Assembly (NCBI GenBank): GCA_002394635.1
Contig: DGUK01000050.1
Location: 1 to 14,601, forward strand
Origin: Faecalitalea sp. UBA4312
Lineage (GTDB): Bacteria; Bacillota_I; Bacilli_A; Erysipelotrichales; Erysipelotrichaceae
Reading direction: 5' to 3'
Length of the DNA: 14,601 nt
Shown here: positions 1 to 8,390 of the stretch, piece after piece
How the letters are laid out: each line of letters begins with the position of its first letter
How positions within the stretch are numbered: position 1 is the first letter of the stretch
Position numbers and translations under genes: made by a program
Notes under the pieces: model-generated
Seen by the model: the letters and a program-made list of their open reading frames with translations, nothing else
Database searches by the model: none
Told to the model about the DNA's origin: nothing

Positions 1-470
1 TCTAACATTTCCTTTTGCGGTTCATCGATATCCATACCGACATTGATCATTTCCCGGATGTCTTCTTCAAAAATATCATCATCGAAGAAGGTTTTGATCT
101 GTACCGGCAGGGATAACAGGATCAATAGAGGACGAAATGCGCCGTAGATGGACATCGTCTGTGATTTCCAGTCATGGAAATGAGCCAGTCGTTTCGGAAT
201 CTGCACGGACAAAAGAACATATAAATAGATATCTATAATTGATACGATCAGGAATGGATACGGGAAGATCATAGTAGATAAAACACCGTTCCAGAATCCG
301 CAGAAAATCTGGATCCACCGGGCGGATGCATAATATTTGTTCTTGATGTCATTGGGTTCATCTTCAATATAAATCTGAACCAGGCTGGAAAAGAATCCTA
401 TAATAAAAGTCAGGATCCACAACAGGATAAATAGGGTTAACGGCTCACTTGGTAAGTCATCAATGCTCAT
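1..470 (-). CDS. CNNM/CorC-like (DUF21) membrane protein, N-terminal part only
   Basis: The reading frame on the minus strand starts at the ATG at 470-468 and runs off the left edge, giving about 156 residues. An AAAGGAG ribosome site lies at 481-488, 11 bases upstream. The protein begins MSIDDLPSEPLTLF, followed by a hydrophobic segment (about residues 11-33), further hydrophobic stretches near residues 57-90 and 110-125, and then an acidic segment EEDIREMINVGMDIDEPQKE. That last segment resembles the linker of HlyC/CorC/CNNM proteins (EEEIREMVDxGxxxGxIxxxE) between the DUF21 membrane domain and the CBS pair; the preceding IPKRLA also fits DUF21. The CBS and C-terminal domains would lie outside the window. 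Family members act in Mg2+/cation transport or homeostasis in the cytoplasmic membrane. The membrane half is divergent from textbook DUF21, so the family call rests mainly on the linker. It is transcribed divergently from the pyrimidine operon. Confidence 0.6.
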   Translation of the reverse strand, partial: MSIDDLPSEPLTLFILLWILTFIIGFFSSLVQIYIEDEPNDIKNKYYASARWIQIFCGFWNGVLSTMIFPYPFLIVSIIDIYLYVLLSVQIPKRLAHFHDWKSQTMSIYGAFRPLLILLSLPVQIKTFFDDDIFEEDIREMINVGMDIDEPQKEML

Positions 471-500
471 GGTTTGTAAATCTCCTTTGGTATTGAGAAT

Positions 501-529
501 ATGATACATAATTTCAAAAGGGAAATCAA
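501..529 (-). promoter_or_regulatory. Predicted promoter of the CNNM-like gene
   Basis: On the minus strand, a -35 TTGATT (529-524) and a -10 TATCAT (506-501) are separated by 17 bases. They lie about 30 bases upstream of the start codon at 470. Prediction from consensus match only. Confidence 0.45.
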
Positions 530-575
530 CGAATAAGAGGAATTCATAATTCTTTAAAAGTTTTACAGTTCATAT

Positions 576-603
576 TTGAAATAAAGACGGAGTGTGATAG
601 AAT
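576..603 (+). promoter_or_regulatory. Predicted promoter of the pyr operon
   Basis: TTGAAA (576-581) and TAGAAT (598-603) are separated by 16 bases. A TG dinucleotide one base before the -10 makes an extended -10 element. The expected transcription start is near 609-611, leaving a leader of about 70 bases before pyrB. No PyrR-binding loop consensus was recognised in this leader. Confidence 0.65.
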
Positions 604-613
604 GTGAAAGGTT

Positions 614-658
614 AAAAGGGGAATGCAAAAAAAGAAGTTTTTTCGTTCCTCTTTTTTT
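614..658 (+). terminator. U-tailed hairpin in the pyrB leader (candidate attenuator)
   Basis: AAAAGGGGAA (614-623) pairs with TTCCTCTTTT (646-655) with one G-U. T624-G645 and G625-C644 extend the stem; C626 is bulged; AAAAAA (627-632) pairs with TTTTTT (638-643), closing on AGAAG. This gives an almost continuous 18-bp hairpin followed by a seven-T run (652-658), the shape of an intrinsic terminator. It starts only a few bases after the predicted transcription start, so it lies inside the pyr leader. The upstream gene is divergent, so the hairpin is not needed to end another transcript. An in-frame extension of pyrB from the ATG at 623 would be translated across it as MQKKKFFRSSFFETYGGRF, though an AAAAGGGG one base upstream is too close for an ordinary ribosome site. 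Confidence 0.6.
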
Positions 659-679
659 GAAACATATGGAGGTAGGTTT

Positions 680-1582
680 ATGAATAAGCATTCCTTGTTA
701 ACGATGAAAGACTTATCGACTACGGATATTTTTAGTATTCTTCATGATGCTAGACTTTTTGATGATTCTCACAAAGATTGGCAATTGCCAATGCAGAATG
801 CATTGGTTGCTAATCTTTTTTTTGAGGCTTCCACCCGTACGCATTTCTCCTTTGAGAGTGCACAGCTGCAGCTTGGATGTAAAGTGGCTGACTTTGCAGC
901 AGAGTCTTCAAGCATCACCAAAGGAGAGACCTTATACGATACTGTCAAGACGTTTGAGATGATCGGCTATCAATGCGTGGTCATACGACATCCAAAGGAT
1001 GAATACTTTAAAGAATTGAAGAATATCAATATTCCGATCGTCAATGCAGGAGACGGGAAAGGTAACCATCCAAGCCAGTGCCTTTTGGACCTTTTGACCA
1101 TGTATAATGAATTTGGAACGTTATCCGGACTGAAGGTCGTTATTGTAGGAGATATTCTGCATTCTCGTGTAGCTGCCTCCAATAAAGAAGCTTTGGAAAG
1201 ACTGGGGTCCCAGGTTGCGTTTGCCGGCCCGAAGGAATGGGAAAGACCGGGATATCCAACCATGGATTTTGACAAAGCTATCGAATGGGCCGATGTGGTC
1301 ATGATGTTAAGGATCCAAAAGGAAAGAGGAGCCGCCATTTCCGGTATGAAAAACGGGGAATACCTGGAAAAATATGGCTTGACAAAGAAGCGATATGAAA
1401 AGATGCGCCCGAAGGCAATCATCTGTCATCCGGCACCTGTCAACCGTGGGATTGAAATCGATACAGATCTGGTGGAGGCCCGAAAGAGCCGGATCTTTGA
1501 ACAGATGCACAATGGAATGTTGATACGAAAAGCCATCATGAAGCGGGCTTTTGGAATTCCCGCCTTTGAAATGAGCGAATAA
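680..1582 (+). CDS. pyrB: Aspartate carbamoyltransferase catalytic subunit
   Basis: Catalyses carbamoyl phosphate plus aspartate to carbamoyl aspartate, the committed step of de novo pyrimidine synthesis, in the cytoplasm. The protein is 300 residues, normal for PyrB. The carbamoyl-phosphate motif STRTHFSFE is at residues 51-59, the SSSITKGE loop near 77-84, GNHPSQCLLD near 128-137 and HPAPVNRG at 250-257. The start at 680 is chosen because GGAGGT (669-674) precedes it at normal spacing and the protein then begins MNKHSLLTMKDLS, as in the family. An in-frame ATG at 623 would add 19 residues rich in Lys and Phe that lie in the leader hairpin. It is the first gene of pyrBKDFE, and pyrK starts 12 bases after its stop. 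No pyrI regulatory chain is present, as is usual in Bacillota. carAB and pyrC are not in the window. Confidence 0.96.
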   Translation: MNKHSLLTMKDLSTTDIFSILHDARLFDDSHKDWQLPMQNALVANLFFEASTRTHFSFESAQLQLGCKVADFAAESSSITKGETLYDTVKTFEMIGYQCVVIRHPKDEYFKELKNINIPIVNAGDGKGNHPSQCLLDLLTMYNEFGTLSGLKVVIVGDILHSRVAASNKEALERLGSQVAFAGPKEWERPGYPTMDFDKAIEWADVVMMLRIQKERGAAISGMKNGEYLEKYGLTKKRYEKMRPKAIICHPAPVNRGIEIDTDLVEARKSRIFEQMHNGMLIRKAIMKRAFGIPAFEMSE

Positions 1583-1594
1583 ATGAGGGGTAGT

Positions 1595-3924
<2,330 letters not shown>

Positions 3925-3925
<1 letters not shown>

Positions 3926-4584
3926 TGGAAGCATATAAAAAAGAATTTATTGACTTTATGCTTGAAAGCAAAGTGCTGAAATTCGGGGATTTCACATTAA
4001 AGTCCGGAAGAAAATCGCCCTTCTTTATGAATGCGGGAGGATATGTAACCGGAAAGCAGCTTAAAAAGCTGGGGGAATATTATGCCAAAGCTATCGTAGA
4101 TCATTACGGACTTGATTTTGATGTATTGTTTGGGCCGGCATATAAAGGCATTCCGTTAGCTGTTGCGACAACCATGGCATTTGACACACTTTATGATAAA
4201 GAAGTACGTTATTGCAGTGATCGTAAGGAAGAAAAGGACCATGGAGCAGATAAAGGCGGTTTTCTCGGGTCTATGCTGCAGGACGGAGATCGTGTAATTA
4301 TGATCGAAGATGTCACCACCAGCGGTAAGAGCATGGAGGAAACGGTTCCCAAAGTACGCCAGGCGGCCAATGTGGAGATCAAAGGGCTGATTGTTTCTTT
4401 AAACCGCAATGAAAAAGGAAAAAGCAGCCGCACGGCTTTAAGGGAAATCAGCGATCTGTATGGATTTCCGACTGCCGCAATCGTATCTATGCCGGAAGTC
4501 ATTGAGTATCTGGGCGATGCACTCGATCCACAGTTGAAGCAGCGGATCGATGCGTATTATCAACAATATGGAGCCAAAGAATAG
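3925..4584 (+). CDS. pyrE: Orotate phosphoribosyltransferase
   Basis: Transfers phosphoribosyl from PRPP to orotate, giving OMP. The protein is 219 residues. The PRPP-binding motif VIMIEDVTTSGKS is at about 124-136, the flexible catalytic loop KEEKDHGADKG at 101-111, and FTLKSGRKSPFFMN near the N-terminus contacts orotate and PRPP. It is the last gene of the operon: its start overlaps the pyrF stop by one base and a strong terminator follows directly after the TAG. The order pyrF-pyrE places the two enzymes of UMP formation together, although in reverse of pathway order. Confidence 0.96.
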
Positions 4585-4608
4585 GATCATCGAAAGATGA
4601 TCTTTTTT
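4585..4608 (+). terminator. Terminator of the pyr operon
   Basis: GATCATC (4585-4591), GAAA tetraloop (4592-4595), GATGATC (4596-4602), then six T. A perfect 7-bp stem closed by a stable GNRA loop, beginning right after the pyrE stop codon. Confidence 0.9.
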
Positions 4609-4630
4609 GATGAAAAAGATGAATTATATA

Positions 4631-4659
4631 TTGACAATGTCATTACGATGTCATAATAT
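4631..4659 (+). promoter_or_regulatory. Promoter and likely autoregulatory operator of the antitoxin gene
   Basis: TTGACA (4631-4636), 17 bases, TAATAT (4654-4659): a near-consensus promoter. It contains the inverted repeat TGACA-A-TGTCA (4632-4642) and a second, directly repeated ATGTCAT. Symmetric sites overlapping the promoter are what RelB/DinJ antitoxins bind for self-repression, so this is a reasonable operator; that function is inferred. Confidence 0.65.
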
Positions 4660-4683
4660 TTACTCACAAAGGAGGGATTTTGT

Positions 4684-4914
4684 ATGTCCATGACCAATTT
4701 AAATATTCGCGTAGACAGCGAAGTAAAAAAAGAAGCTGAACAAGTATTTGAAGAACTGGGATTAAATATGTCCAGTGCCGTCAATATCTTTTTAAAGACC
4801 GTAATCCGGGAACACGGGATCCCGTTTTCTCTGAATCTGGAATCCGCGCAGCCAGTGGCTGTTCCGGCTTTTATCCAAGGTGGTTTGGTGAACTGGGCCA
4901 AAGAGGAAAAGTAA
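4684..4914 (+). CDS. RelB/DinJ-family antitoxin, orphan
   Basis: A 76-residue protein beginning MSMTNLNIRVDSEVKKEAEQ and continuing LGLNMSSAVNIFLKTVIRE. This is the ribbon-helix-helix N-terminal domain of RelB/DinJ antitoxins: a short beta strand (NLNIRVD) followed by two helices, with family-typical GLNMSSAVNIFL. In the family this domain dimerises and binds the operon promoter, while the C-terminal tail wraps and neutralises a YafQ/RelE-type ribonuclease. AGGAGG at 4670-4675, eight bases upstream, sets the start. No toxin follows: the next gene starts 56 bases later and encodes an unrelated envelope protein, and pyrE lies upstream. It is therefore an orphan antitoxin or a standalone repressor. 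The C-terminal half (residues about 44-76) is rich in Pro and Gly and probably flexible. Confidence 0.88.
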   Translation: MSMTNLNIRVDSEVKKEAEQVFEELGLNMSSAVNIFLKTVIREHGIPFSLNLESAQPVAVPAFIQGGLVNWAKEEK

Positions 4915-4920
4915 AAAAAC

Positions 4921-4950
4921 TTGAACGATTATTAACAGTATGTTAATAAT
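4921..4950 (+). promoter_or_regulatory. Promoter with embedded perfect palindrome upstream of the GYF/SH3 gene
   Basis: TTGAAC (4921-4926), 17 bases, TAATAA (4944-4949). Within it ATTATTAACA (4928-4937) and TGTTAATAAT (4941-4950) form a perfect 10-bp inverted repeat with a 3-base spacer. No T-run follows on the plus strand, so it looks more like a repressor operator covering the -10 than a terminator. The binding protein is unknown. Confidence 0.5.
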
Positions 4951-4970
4951 GGTTGAAAGGAGATCAACGG

Positions 4971-6212
4971 ATGAAATGTTATGAATGTGGTGCCGAAAAC
5001 GTAGAAGGTGCTTCCTTTTGCCGGTATTGCGGTGCATCGCTGGAAAGAATTGTCTTAACAGCGGATACCGAAGATCAATGGTATTATTCCGAAAGCGGAC
5101 AGACCAAAGGCCCGTATCGGGCTTTGGAAATGGCAGATTATTTCAAGAAGCAAAAAATCGATGTTGATACCTATGTATGGCGTGAAGGCATGGATGACTG
5201 GCAGACATACGGATCCAGTGCTGCGGCCCAACAACTGATCGATGAGGAAAAGAAGTGGTTCTGTCGGCTGGATGAACAGTTATATGGACCTATGGATCCC
5301 GATACACTGAAAACCTGGTATGAAGAGCAGCGGATCCAAGGCTCCACTGAAGTATTTGAGGTAGGAATGGATGCATGGATCCACTATAATGATACAGGCT
5401 GGATCGTAAAGAAAGAGCCGGAAGTATTGCCTGGATATTGGCTCTATTTGGAGGAAAACGAAAAGATCGGACCGTTTACCAAAGAAGAAATGGTGGAACG
5501 GTTCTACCAGGGACAACTTCGGATGGATACCAAGGTGTGGACACAAGGCATGGATGACTGGATCGAATTTCATGATTCTGACCTGGCTGATCAGATCCAA
5601 CCGGTATATCGTAAAGAGAGAAAGACCTCCAAACGCTGGGTGGCCATTTTAAGTGCTGTACTGATTATCGGAATGATAGGTGGATTCTGGGCTGTACGGA
5701 GCTCCAACGCATCCCATCAACAGCAGATTACCGCTTTAAAAGAGGAAAAAGAAAAGGCGGAAAAGGATAAAGAAGAAGCTGAAGCGGCCAAGAAAGAAGC
5801 TGAGGAAGCAAAAAAACAGGCAGAGGAAGAAAAAAAGAAGGCACAAAAAGCCAAGGATGAGGCCGAACAGGCCCGCCTGGATGCAGAAAAGGCACAAAAA
5901 GAAGCAGAAGCTGCAAAAAAAGAAGCAGAAGATGAACGAGATGAAGCGATTGAAGAATATGAGGAATCCCAGAAGGAGCAAAAAGACCCTTCTCCTGCAC
6001 CGACAACACAGTCCTATCGTGTGAACGTGGGCAGCGGCAATGTTCTGAATGTGCGCAAATCACCATCGACCGATGCGGAAATTGTCGGAACTTATGAAGA
6101 CGGGGAAACCATTAAGATTTCAACCACTGTTGACAACAAAGGAATGACATGGGGAAAGACCAGTGGTGGCTGGGTCTGTATCAGTGATGGAAATTATAAT
6201 TTTGTCAGCTAA
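4971..6212 (+). CDS. Zinc-ribbon, triple GYF_2, single-TM, coiled-coil, SH3 envelope protein
   Basis: A 413-residue modular protein. Residues 1-22 form a zinc ribbon with CxxC pairs at Cys3/6 and Cys17/20. Three GYF_2-type repeats follow at about 37-85, 96-142 and 157-205, each with a W-x(8-10)-GP core and a V/D-W motif such as GMDDW or GMDAW. A basic stretch (RKERKTSKR) precedes one membrane segment at 222-242, indicating a cytoplasmic N-terminus. Residues 250-338 are a charged Lys/Glu/Ala coiled coil, and 349-413 are an SH3_3-like domain with the NVLNVRKSPS signature, expected outside the cell near the wall. The start at 4971 has AAAGGAG eight bases upstream; an in-frame TTG at 4953 would disrupt this. 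The arrangement suggests a bridge between a cytoplasmic Pro-rich or peptide partner and the cell wall. The function is not known and there is no enzymatic domain. Confidence 0.88.
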   Translation: MKCYECGAENVEGASFCRYCGASLERIVLTADTEDQWYYSESGQTKGPYRALEMADYFKKQKIDVDTYVWREGMDDWQTYGSSAAAQQLIDEEKKWFCRLDEQLYGPMDPDTLKTWYEEQRIQGSTEVFEVGMDAWIHYNDTGWIVKKEPEVLPGYWLYLEENEKIGPFTKEEMVERFYQGQLRMDTKVWTQGMDDWIEFHDSDLADQIQPVYRKERKTSKRWVAILSAVLIIGMIGGFWAVRSSNASHQQQITALKEEKEKAEKDKEEAEAAKKEAEEAKKQAEEEKKKAQKAKDEAEQARLDAEKAQKEAEAAKKEAEDERDEAIEEYEESQKEQKDPSPAPTTQSYRVNVGSGNVLNVRKSPSTDAEIVGTYEDGETIKISTTVDNKGMTWGKTSGGWVCISDGNYNFVS

Positions 6213-6230
6213 ACTGTGATAAAATAAAAT
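6202..6230 (+). promoter_or_regulatory. Possible promoter of the cytidylate-kinase-like gene
   Basis: TTGTCA (6202-6207), 17 bases, TAAAAT (6225-6230), overlapping the end of the GYF/SH3 gene. If used, transcription would start near 6237, at the base of the hairpin at 6236-6281. The match may be fortuitous in AT-rich sequence. Confidence 0.35.
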
Positions 6231-6235
6231 TAATC

Positions 6236-6284
6236 AAGACAAGTGTTCTTTGAAAAAGCATAAAATAAGAAGGCTTGTCTTTTT
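6236..6284 (+). terminator. Hairpin with U-tail between the GYF/SH3 and cytidylate-kinase-like genes
   Basis: AAGACAAG (6236-6243) pairs with CTTGTCTT (6274-6281). Inside it TTCTT (6246-6250) pairs with AAGAA (6267-6271), and a T-run follows (6280-6284). Simplest reading: terminator of the upstream gene. The loop is large, so efficiency is uncertain; it could alternatively be a leader element of the next gene. Confidence 0.6.
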
Positions 6285-6303
6285 ATGTTCAGGAGGAATT
6301 TAT

Positions 6304-6906
6304 ATGACGGCAAAGGTGATAACCATTACAAGGGAATTCGGTAGTGGAGGTCGTACTATCGGCAGAGAATTAGCACAACGTCTGGGCTATGATTTTTATG
6401 ATTATGAATTGGTACGTAAGTTAGCCGAAGAAAGTGGTTTAGCGGAGTCGTATATTGCAGAGCATGGTGAAGATGCGACAGTATCCAGTTCGTTTGCGTT
6501 TGCCTGGAGCAACTGGGGCAATCAGGCCAGCGATGACCTGTATGTAGCGCAGCGAAATTTGATCCGGGATCTGGCAGAGAAAGGAAACTGTGTAATCGTC
6601 GGACGCTGTGCCGATTATATTCTACAAGATCGAACGGATACCTTCCACGCATACATCCATGCAGATCTGGCTTATCGTATGAACCGTGTGGTCACACTAT
6701 ACGGGGAGAGTGATCAGGCTATCGAAAAGCGGGTGCAGACAAAAGATAAGCGTCGGATTGCACTGTATACGTATTATACGGACCGAAAATGGGGCCGTGC
6801 CGAATACTATGATCTATGTGTAAACAGTGGAAGGCTGGGCATTGAAGCAAGTGTAGACCTGCTGGAACAGGCTGTCCATTGTTTTGATTTAGTGCACAAG
6901 GATTGA
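6304..6906 (+). CDS. Cytidylate-kinase-like family protein
   Basis: A 200-residue protein of the AAA-type nucleoside monophosphate kinase fold (Cytidylate_kin2-like). The N-terminus VITITREFGSGGRTIGRELA holds the phosphate-binding loop at residues 10-20 (REFGSGGRTIG), the pattern of this family rather than a classical GxxGxGKS/T Walker A. LGYDFYDYELV (27-37) and VIVGRCADYIL (97-107) are further family motifs, and the basic segment KDKRR (147-151) fits the lid region. Family members are annotated as cytidylate kinase homologues but many have no proven substrate; the canonical Cmk is a separate protein, so CMP kinase activity is only presumed. The start at 6304 has AGGAGG at 6291-6296; an upstream in-frame ATG at 6250 lies in the terminator region. 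The stop codon overlaps the -35 box of the flavin unit. Confidence 0.82.
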   Translation: MTAKVITITREFGSGGRTIGRELAQRLGYDFYDYELVRKLAEESGLAESYIAEHGEDATVSSSFAFAWSNWGNQASDDLYVAQRNLIRDLAEKGNCVIVGRCADYILQDRTDTFHAYIHADLAYRMNRVVTLYGESDQAIEKRVQTKDKRRIALYTYYTDRKWGRAEYYDLCVNSGRLGIEASVDLLEQAVHCFDLVHKD

Positions 6907-6931
6907 CAGGAACCACAAAAAAGGATATCTT
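6903..6931 (+). promoter_or_regulatory. Promoter of the FMN riboswitch-ribU unit
   Basis: TTGACA (6903-6908) overlaps the stop codon of the preceding gene; 17 bases later comes TATCTT (6926-6931). Predicted transcription start near 6938, about 15 bases before the riboswitch. Confidence 0.65.
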
Positions 6932-6952
6932 TAAAGTGCAAGTTAACAATAA

Positions 6953-7066
6953 ACGTCTTTGGGGTTGAGTGTAATTCTCTACCGATGGTATAGTCCATGA
7001 ACCTGCATGCAGGCCGATCCGGTGCAATTCCGGAACCGACGGTAACAGTCCGGATGGGAAAAGATG
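6953..7066 (+). promoter_or_regulatory. FMN riboswitch (RFN element)
   Basis: The conserved RFN blocks are present in order: TGTAATTCTCTACCGATGG (6970-6988), TAGTCCATGA (6991-7000), the self-complementary variable arm CCTGCATGCAGG (7002-7013), GATCCGGTGCAATTCCGG (7016-7033), AACCGACGGTAACAGTCCGG (7034-7053) and ATGGGAAAAGA. TCTTT (6956-6960) and AAAGA (7060-7064) close the basal stem. FMN binding normally favours the downstream terminator at 7087 and so lowers expression of ribU when flavin is plentiful. I could not identify the antiterminator pairing by eye. Confidence 0.93.
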
Positions 7067-7086
7067 GGATTTTTTTTGAGTTTTAT

Positions 7087-7125
7087 CGTGTGCCAAAGCG
7101 TTTGATAGCCAGGCACACGTTTTTT
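7087..7125 (+). terminator. Riboswitch-controlled terminator before ribU
   Basis: CGTGTGCC (7087-7094) pairs with GGCACACG (7112-7119) and is followed by six T (7120-7125). It lies between the FMN aptamer and ribU, the expected place for the expression platform. A second T-run at 7070-7077 follows the aptamer directly but has no obvious stem. Confidence 0.82.
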
Positions 7126-7181
7126 ATTCCTTGAAAGTCCGGGACGCGTATTATTAGCTGGGATTTTAAGGAGGGTAAATT

Positions 7182-7781
7182 ATGACAAAATCCAAAACAC
7201 GGGCAATTGCCACAGCAGCAATCATGGGTGCTGTTGCGTTTGTCCTGCAGTATTTTAGTTTTAGTGTGCCGGTTCTTTCTGTGTTTGCACGATTTGATCT
7301 TGCATCCGTACCGGAAATCATCGGTGGTTTTATTCTTGGCCCGATAGGTGCTATTGAAATTATTGTCATCAAGCTAGGATTGATTCTTGTGTTTAAAGGA
7401 ACCAGTTCCATGTTTACAGGGGAATTATCCAACTTTATTCTTAGCTGTTCCTATGTTTTGCCGGCGATCTTCTATTATCGGAAACATCGTACCAAAAAAG
7501 GCGCTGTGATTGGCCTGCTGATTGGCTCGCTGGCATGCGTTGTGGTGGCTGTTTTCAGCAATCTGTTCCTGATCTTCCCTGCATACATCAAACTGTATGG
7601 ATTATCGTGGGATTCGATCATTGAAATGACGCATGCGGTCAATCCATTGGTTACAAGTAAGATGACCTTTGTGTTATGGTCGGTGATTCCGTTTAACCTG
7701 GTATTCCGCGTCGTTACCAGCATTATCACATTTTTCTTGTATAAGAAGATCAGCGTGCCAATCAAACGCTGGATCCAATAG
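7182..7781 (+). CDS. ribU: Riboflavin ECF transporter substrate-binding subunit RibU
   Basis: S component of an energy-coupling factor transporter that binds riboflavin in the membrane and works with a shared EcfT/EcfA module, which is not encoded in the window. The protein is 199 residues and strongly hydrophobic, with about five or six membrane segments. RibU-like motifs are FDLASVPEIIGGFILGP (38-54), GTSSMFTGELSNFI (73-86) and the loop YRKHRTKKGAVIG (99-111). The N-terminal TRAIATAAIMGAVAF contains the alanine-rich first helix that contacts the energising module. AAGGAGGG at 7168-7175 sets the start. Placement directly behind an FMN riboswitch strongly supports riboflavin as substrate. Confidence 0.93.
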   Translation: MTKSKTRAIATAAIMGAVAFVLQYFSFSVPVLSVFARFDLASVPEIIGGFILGPIGAIEIIVIKLGLILVFKGTSSMFTGELSNFILSCSYVLPAIFYYRKHRTKKGAVIGLLIGSLACVVVAVFSNLFLIFPAYIKLYGLSWDSIIEMTHAVNPLVTSKMTFVLWSVIPFNLVFRVVTSIITFFLYKKISVPIKRWIQ

Positions 7782-7789
7782 GAGGAGCT

Positions 7790-8275
7790 ATGCAGTTCAG
7801 TATGGATAAAAATCTGTCTTTTGAACAAGCCGTTCAGATCATGTTTAATAAACTGGGGGACTGGAAGATTATGGCATTGGCCAGTTGTGTGGATAATTAT
7901 CCGATGGTCCGTAATGTCAGCTGTCTGTTTTATAATGACAAAGTGTATTTTAAAACGGATAAAAACTTTCGCAAGACCCAGCAGCTGTTTGAAAATCCAC
8001 AAGTAGCCTTGTGCTGGAGCGGTGTACAGATCGAAGGGACAGCGACCAACAAAGGACTTGTGACAGAGGAAGAAGGTCTTACTTTCCAGACTTTATATAA
8101 AAAACATCTATGGGGAAGCTACAACAAGTATTCTCATGAGGATACAGAGATCCTGATTGAAATCGAACCGAAATTTGTAGAAATCTGGGATACCAGCGAA
8201 GATAACTATGCTTACCAGATCTTCATCGATTTCAACGCAAAAACAGTGGTAGTCAAACCATACGATCAACAATAG
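7790..8275 (+). CDS. Pyridoxamine 5'-phosphate oxidase-family (split-barrel FMN-binding) protein
   Basis: A 161-residue protein of the small PNPOx-like, FMN-binding split beta-barrel group. Typical features are an N-terminal helix with LGDWKIMALASCVDNYPMVR, then VSCLFYNDKVYFKT and KNFRKTQQLFENPQVALCW, which form the barrel and the flavin phosphate site, followed by the VQIEGTA strand. It is shorter than true PdxH (over 200 residues) and lacks its C-terminal dimer region, so PNP oxidase activity is unlikely to be inferable; general flavin-dependent reductase or flavin-binding roles are possible. It starts 8 bases after ribU with AGGAGG overlapping the ribU stop, so it shares the FMN-riboswitch transcript. 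This co-regulation supports FMN as cofactor. Confidence 0.85.
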   Translation: MQFSMDKNLSFEQAVQIMFNKLGDWKIMALASCVDNYPMVRNVSCLFYNDKVYFKTDKNFRKTQQLFENPQVALCWSGVQIEGTATNKGLVTEEEGLTFQTLYKKHLWGSYNKYSHEDTEILIEIEPKFVEIWDTSEDNYAYQIFIDFNAKTVVVKPYDQQ

Positions 8276-8302
8276 CCAAATACATGAAATCCATATAGAA
8301 AC

Positions 8303-8339
8303 AAAATACATCAGGCTGCATCACCTGGTGTATTTTTTT
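8303..8339 (+). terminator. Terminator of the ribU operon
   Basis: A 13-bp stem, AAAATACATCAGG (8303-8315) with CCTGGTGTATTTT (8324-8336; one G-U), an 8-base loop and a T-run through 8339. The A-rich foot would also allow termination on the other strand. Confidence 0.9.
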
Positions 8340-8350
8340 GAAATTTTGTT

Positions 8351-8379
8351 TTGAAAAATCAAAAAGGTTTTGTTAGAAT
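8351..8379 (+). promoter_or_regulatory. Promoter of the MATE gene
   Basis: TTGAAA (8351-8356), 17 bases, TAGAAT (8374-8379). Predicted start near 8386, leaving a leader of about 100 bases that contains the paired-repeat structure. Confidence 0.7.
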
Positions 8380-8390
8380 TGCAATGAAAT

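Noticed and set aside
623..679. Upstream ATG as the true pyrB start
   Set aside because: The ATG at 680 has a well-placed GGAGGT and family-like N-terminus; the extension lies in a terminator-like hairpin. Kept only as a possible leader reading frame.
5750..5940. Repeated AAAGAAGC-type bases as a DNA repeat array
   Set aside because: They reflect low-complexity KEAE coding of the coiled coil, without regular unit length at the DNA level.
5736..6066. Hydrophobic, Phe/Leu-rich minus-strand frames opposite the coiled coil
   Set aside because: They are the complement of Lys/Glu-rich GAA/AAA/AAG codons and have no independent gene signals.
7002..7013. CCTGCATGCAGG as a protein-binding palindrome
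   Set aside because: It is the variable arm of the FMN riboswitch.
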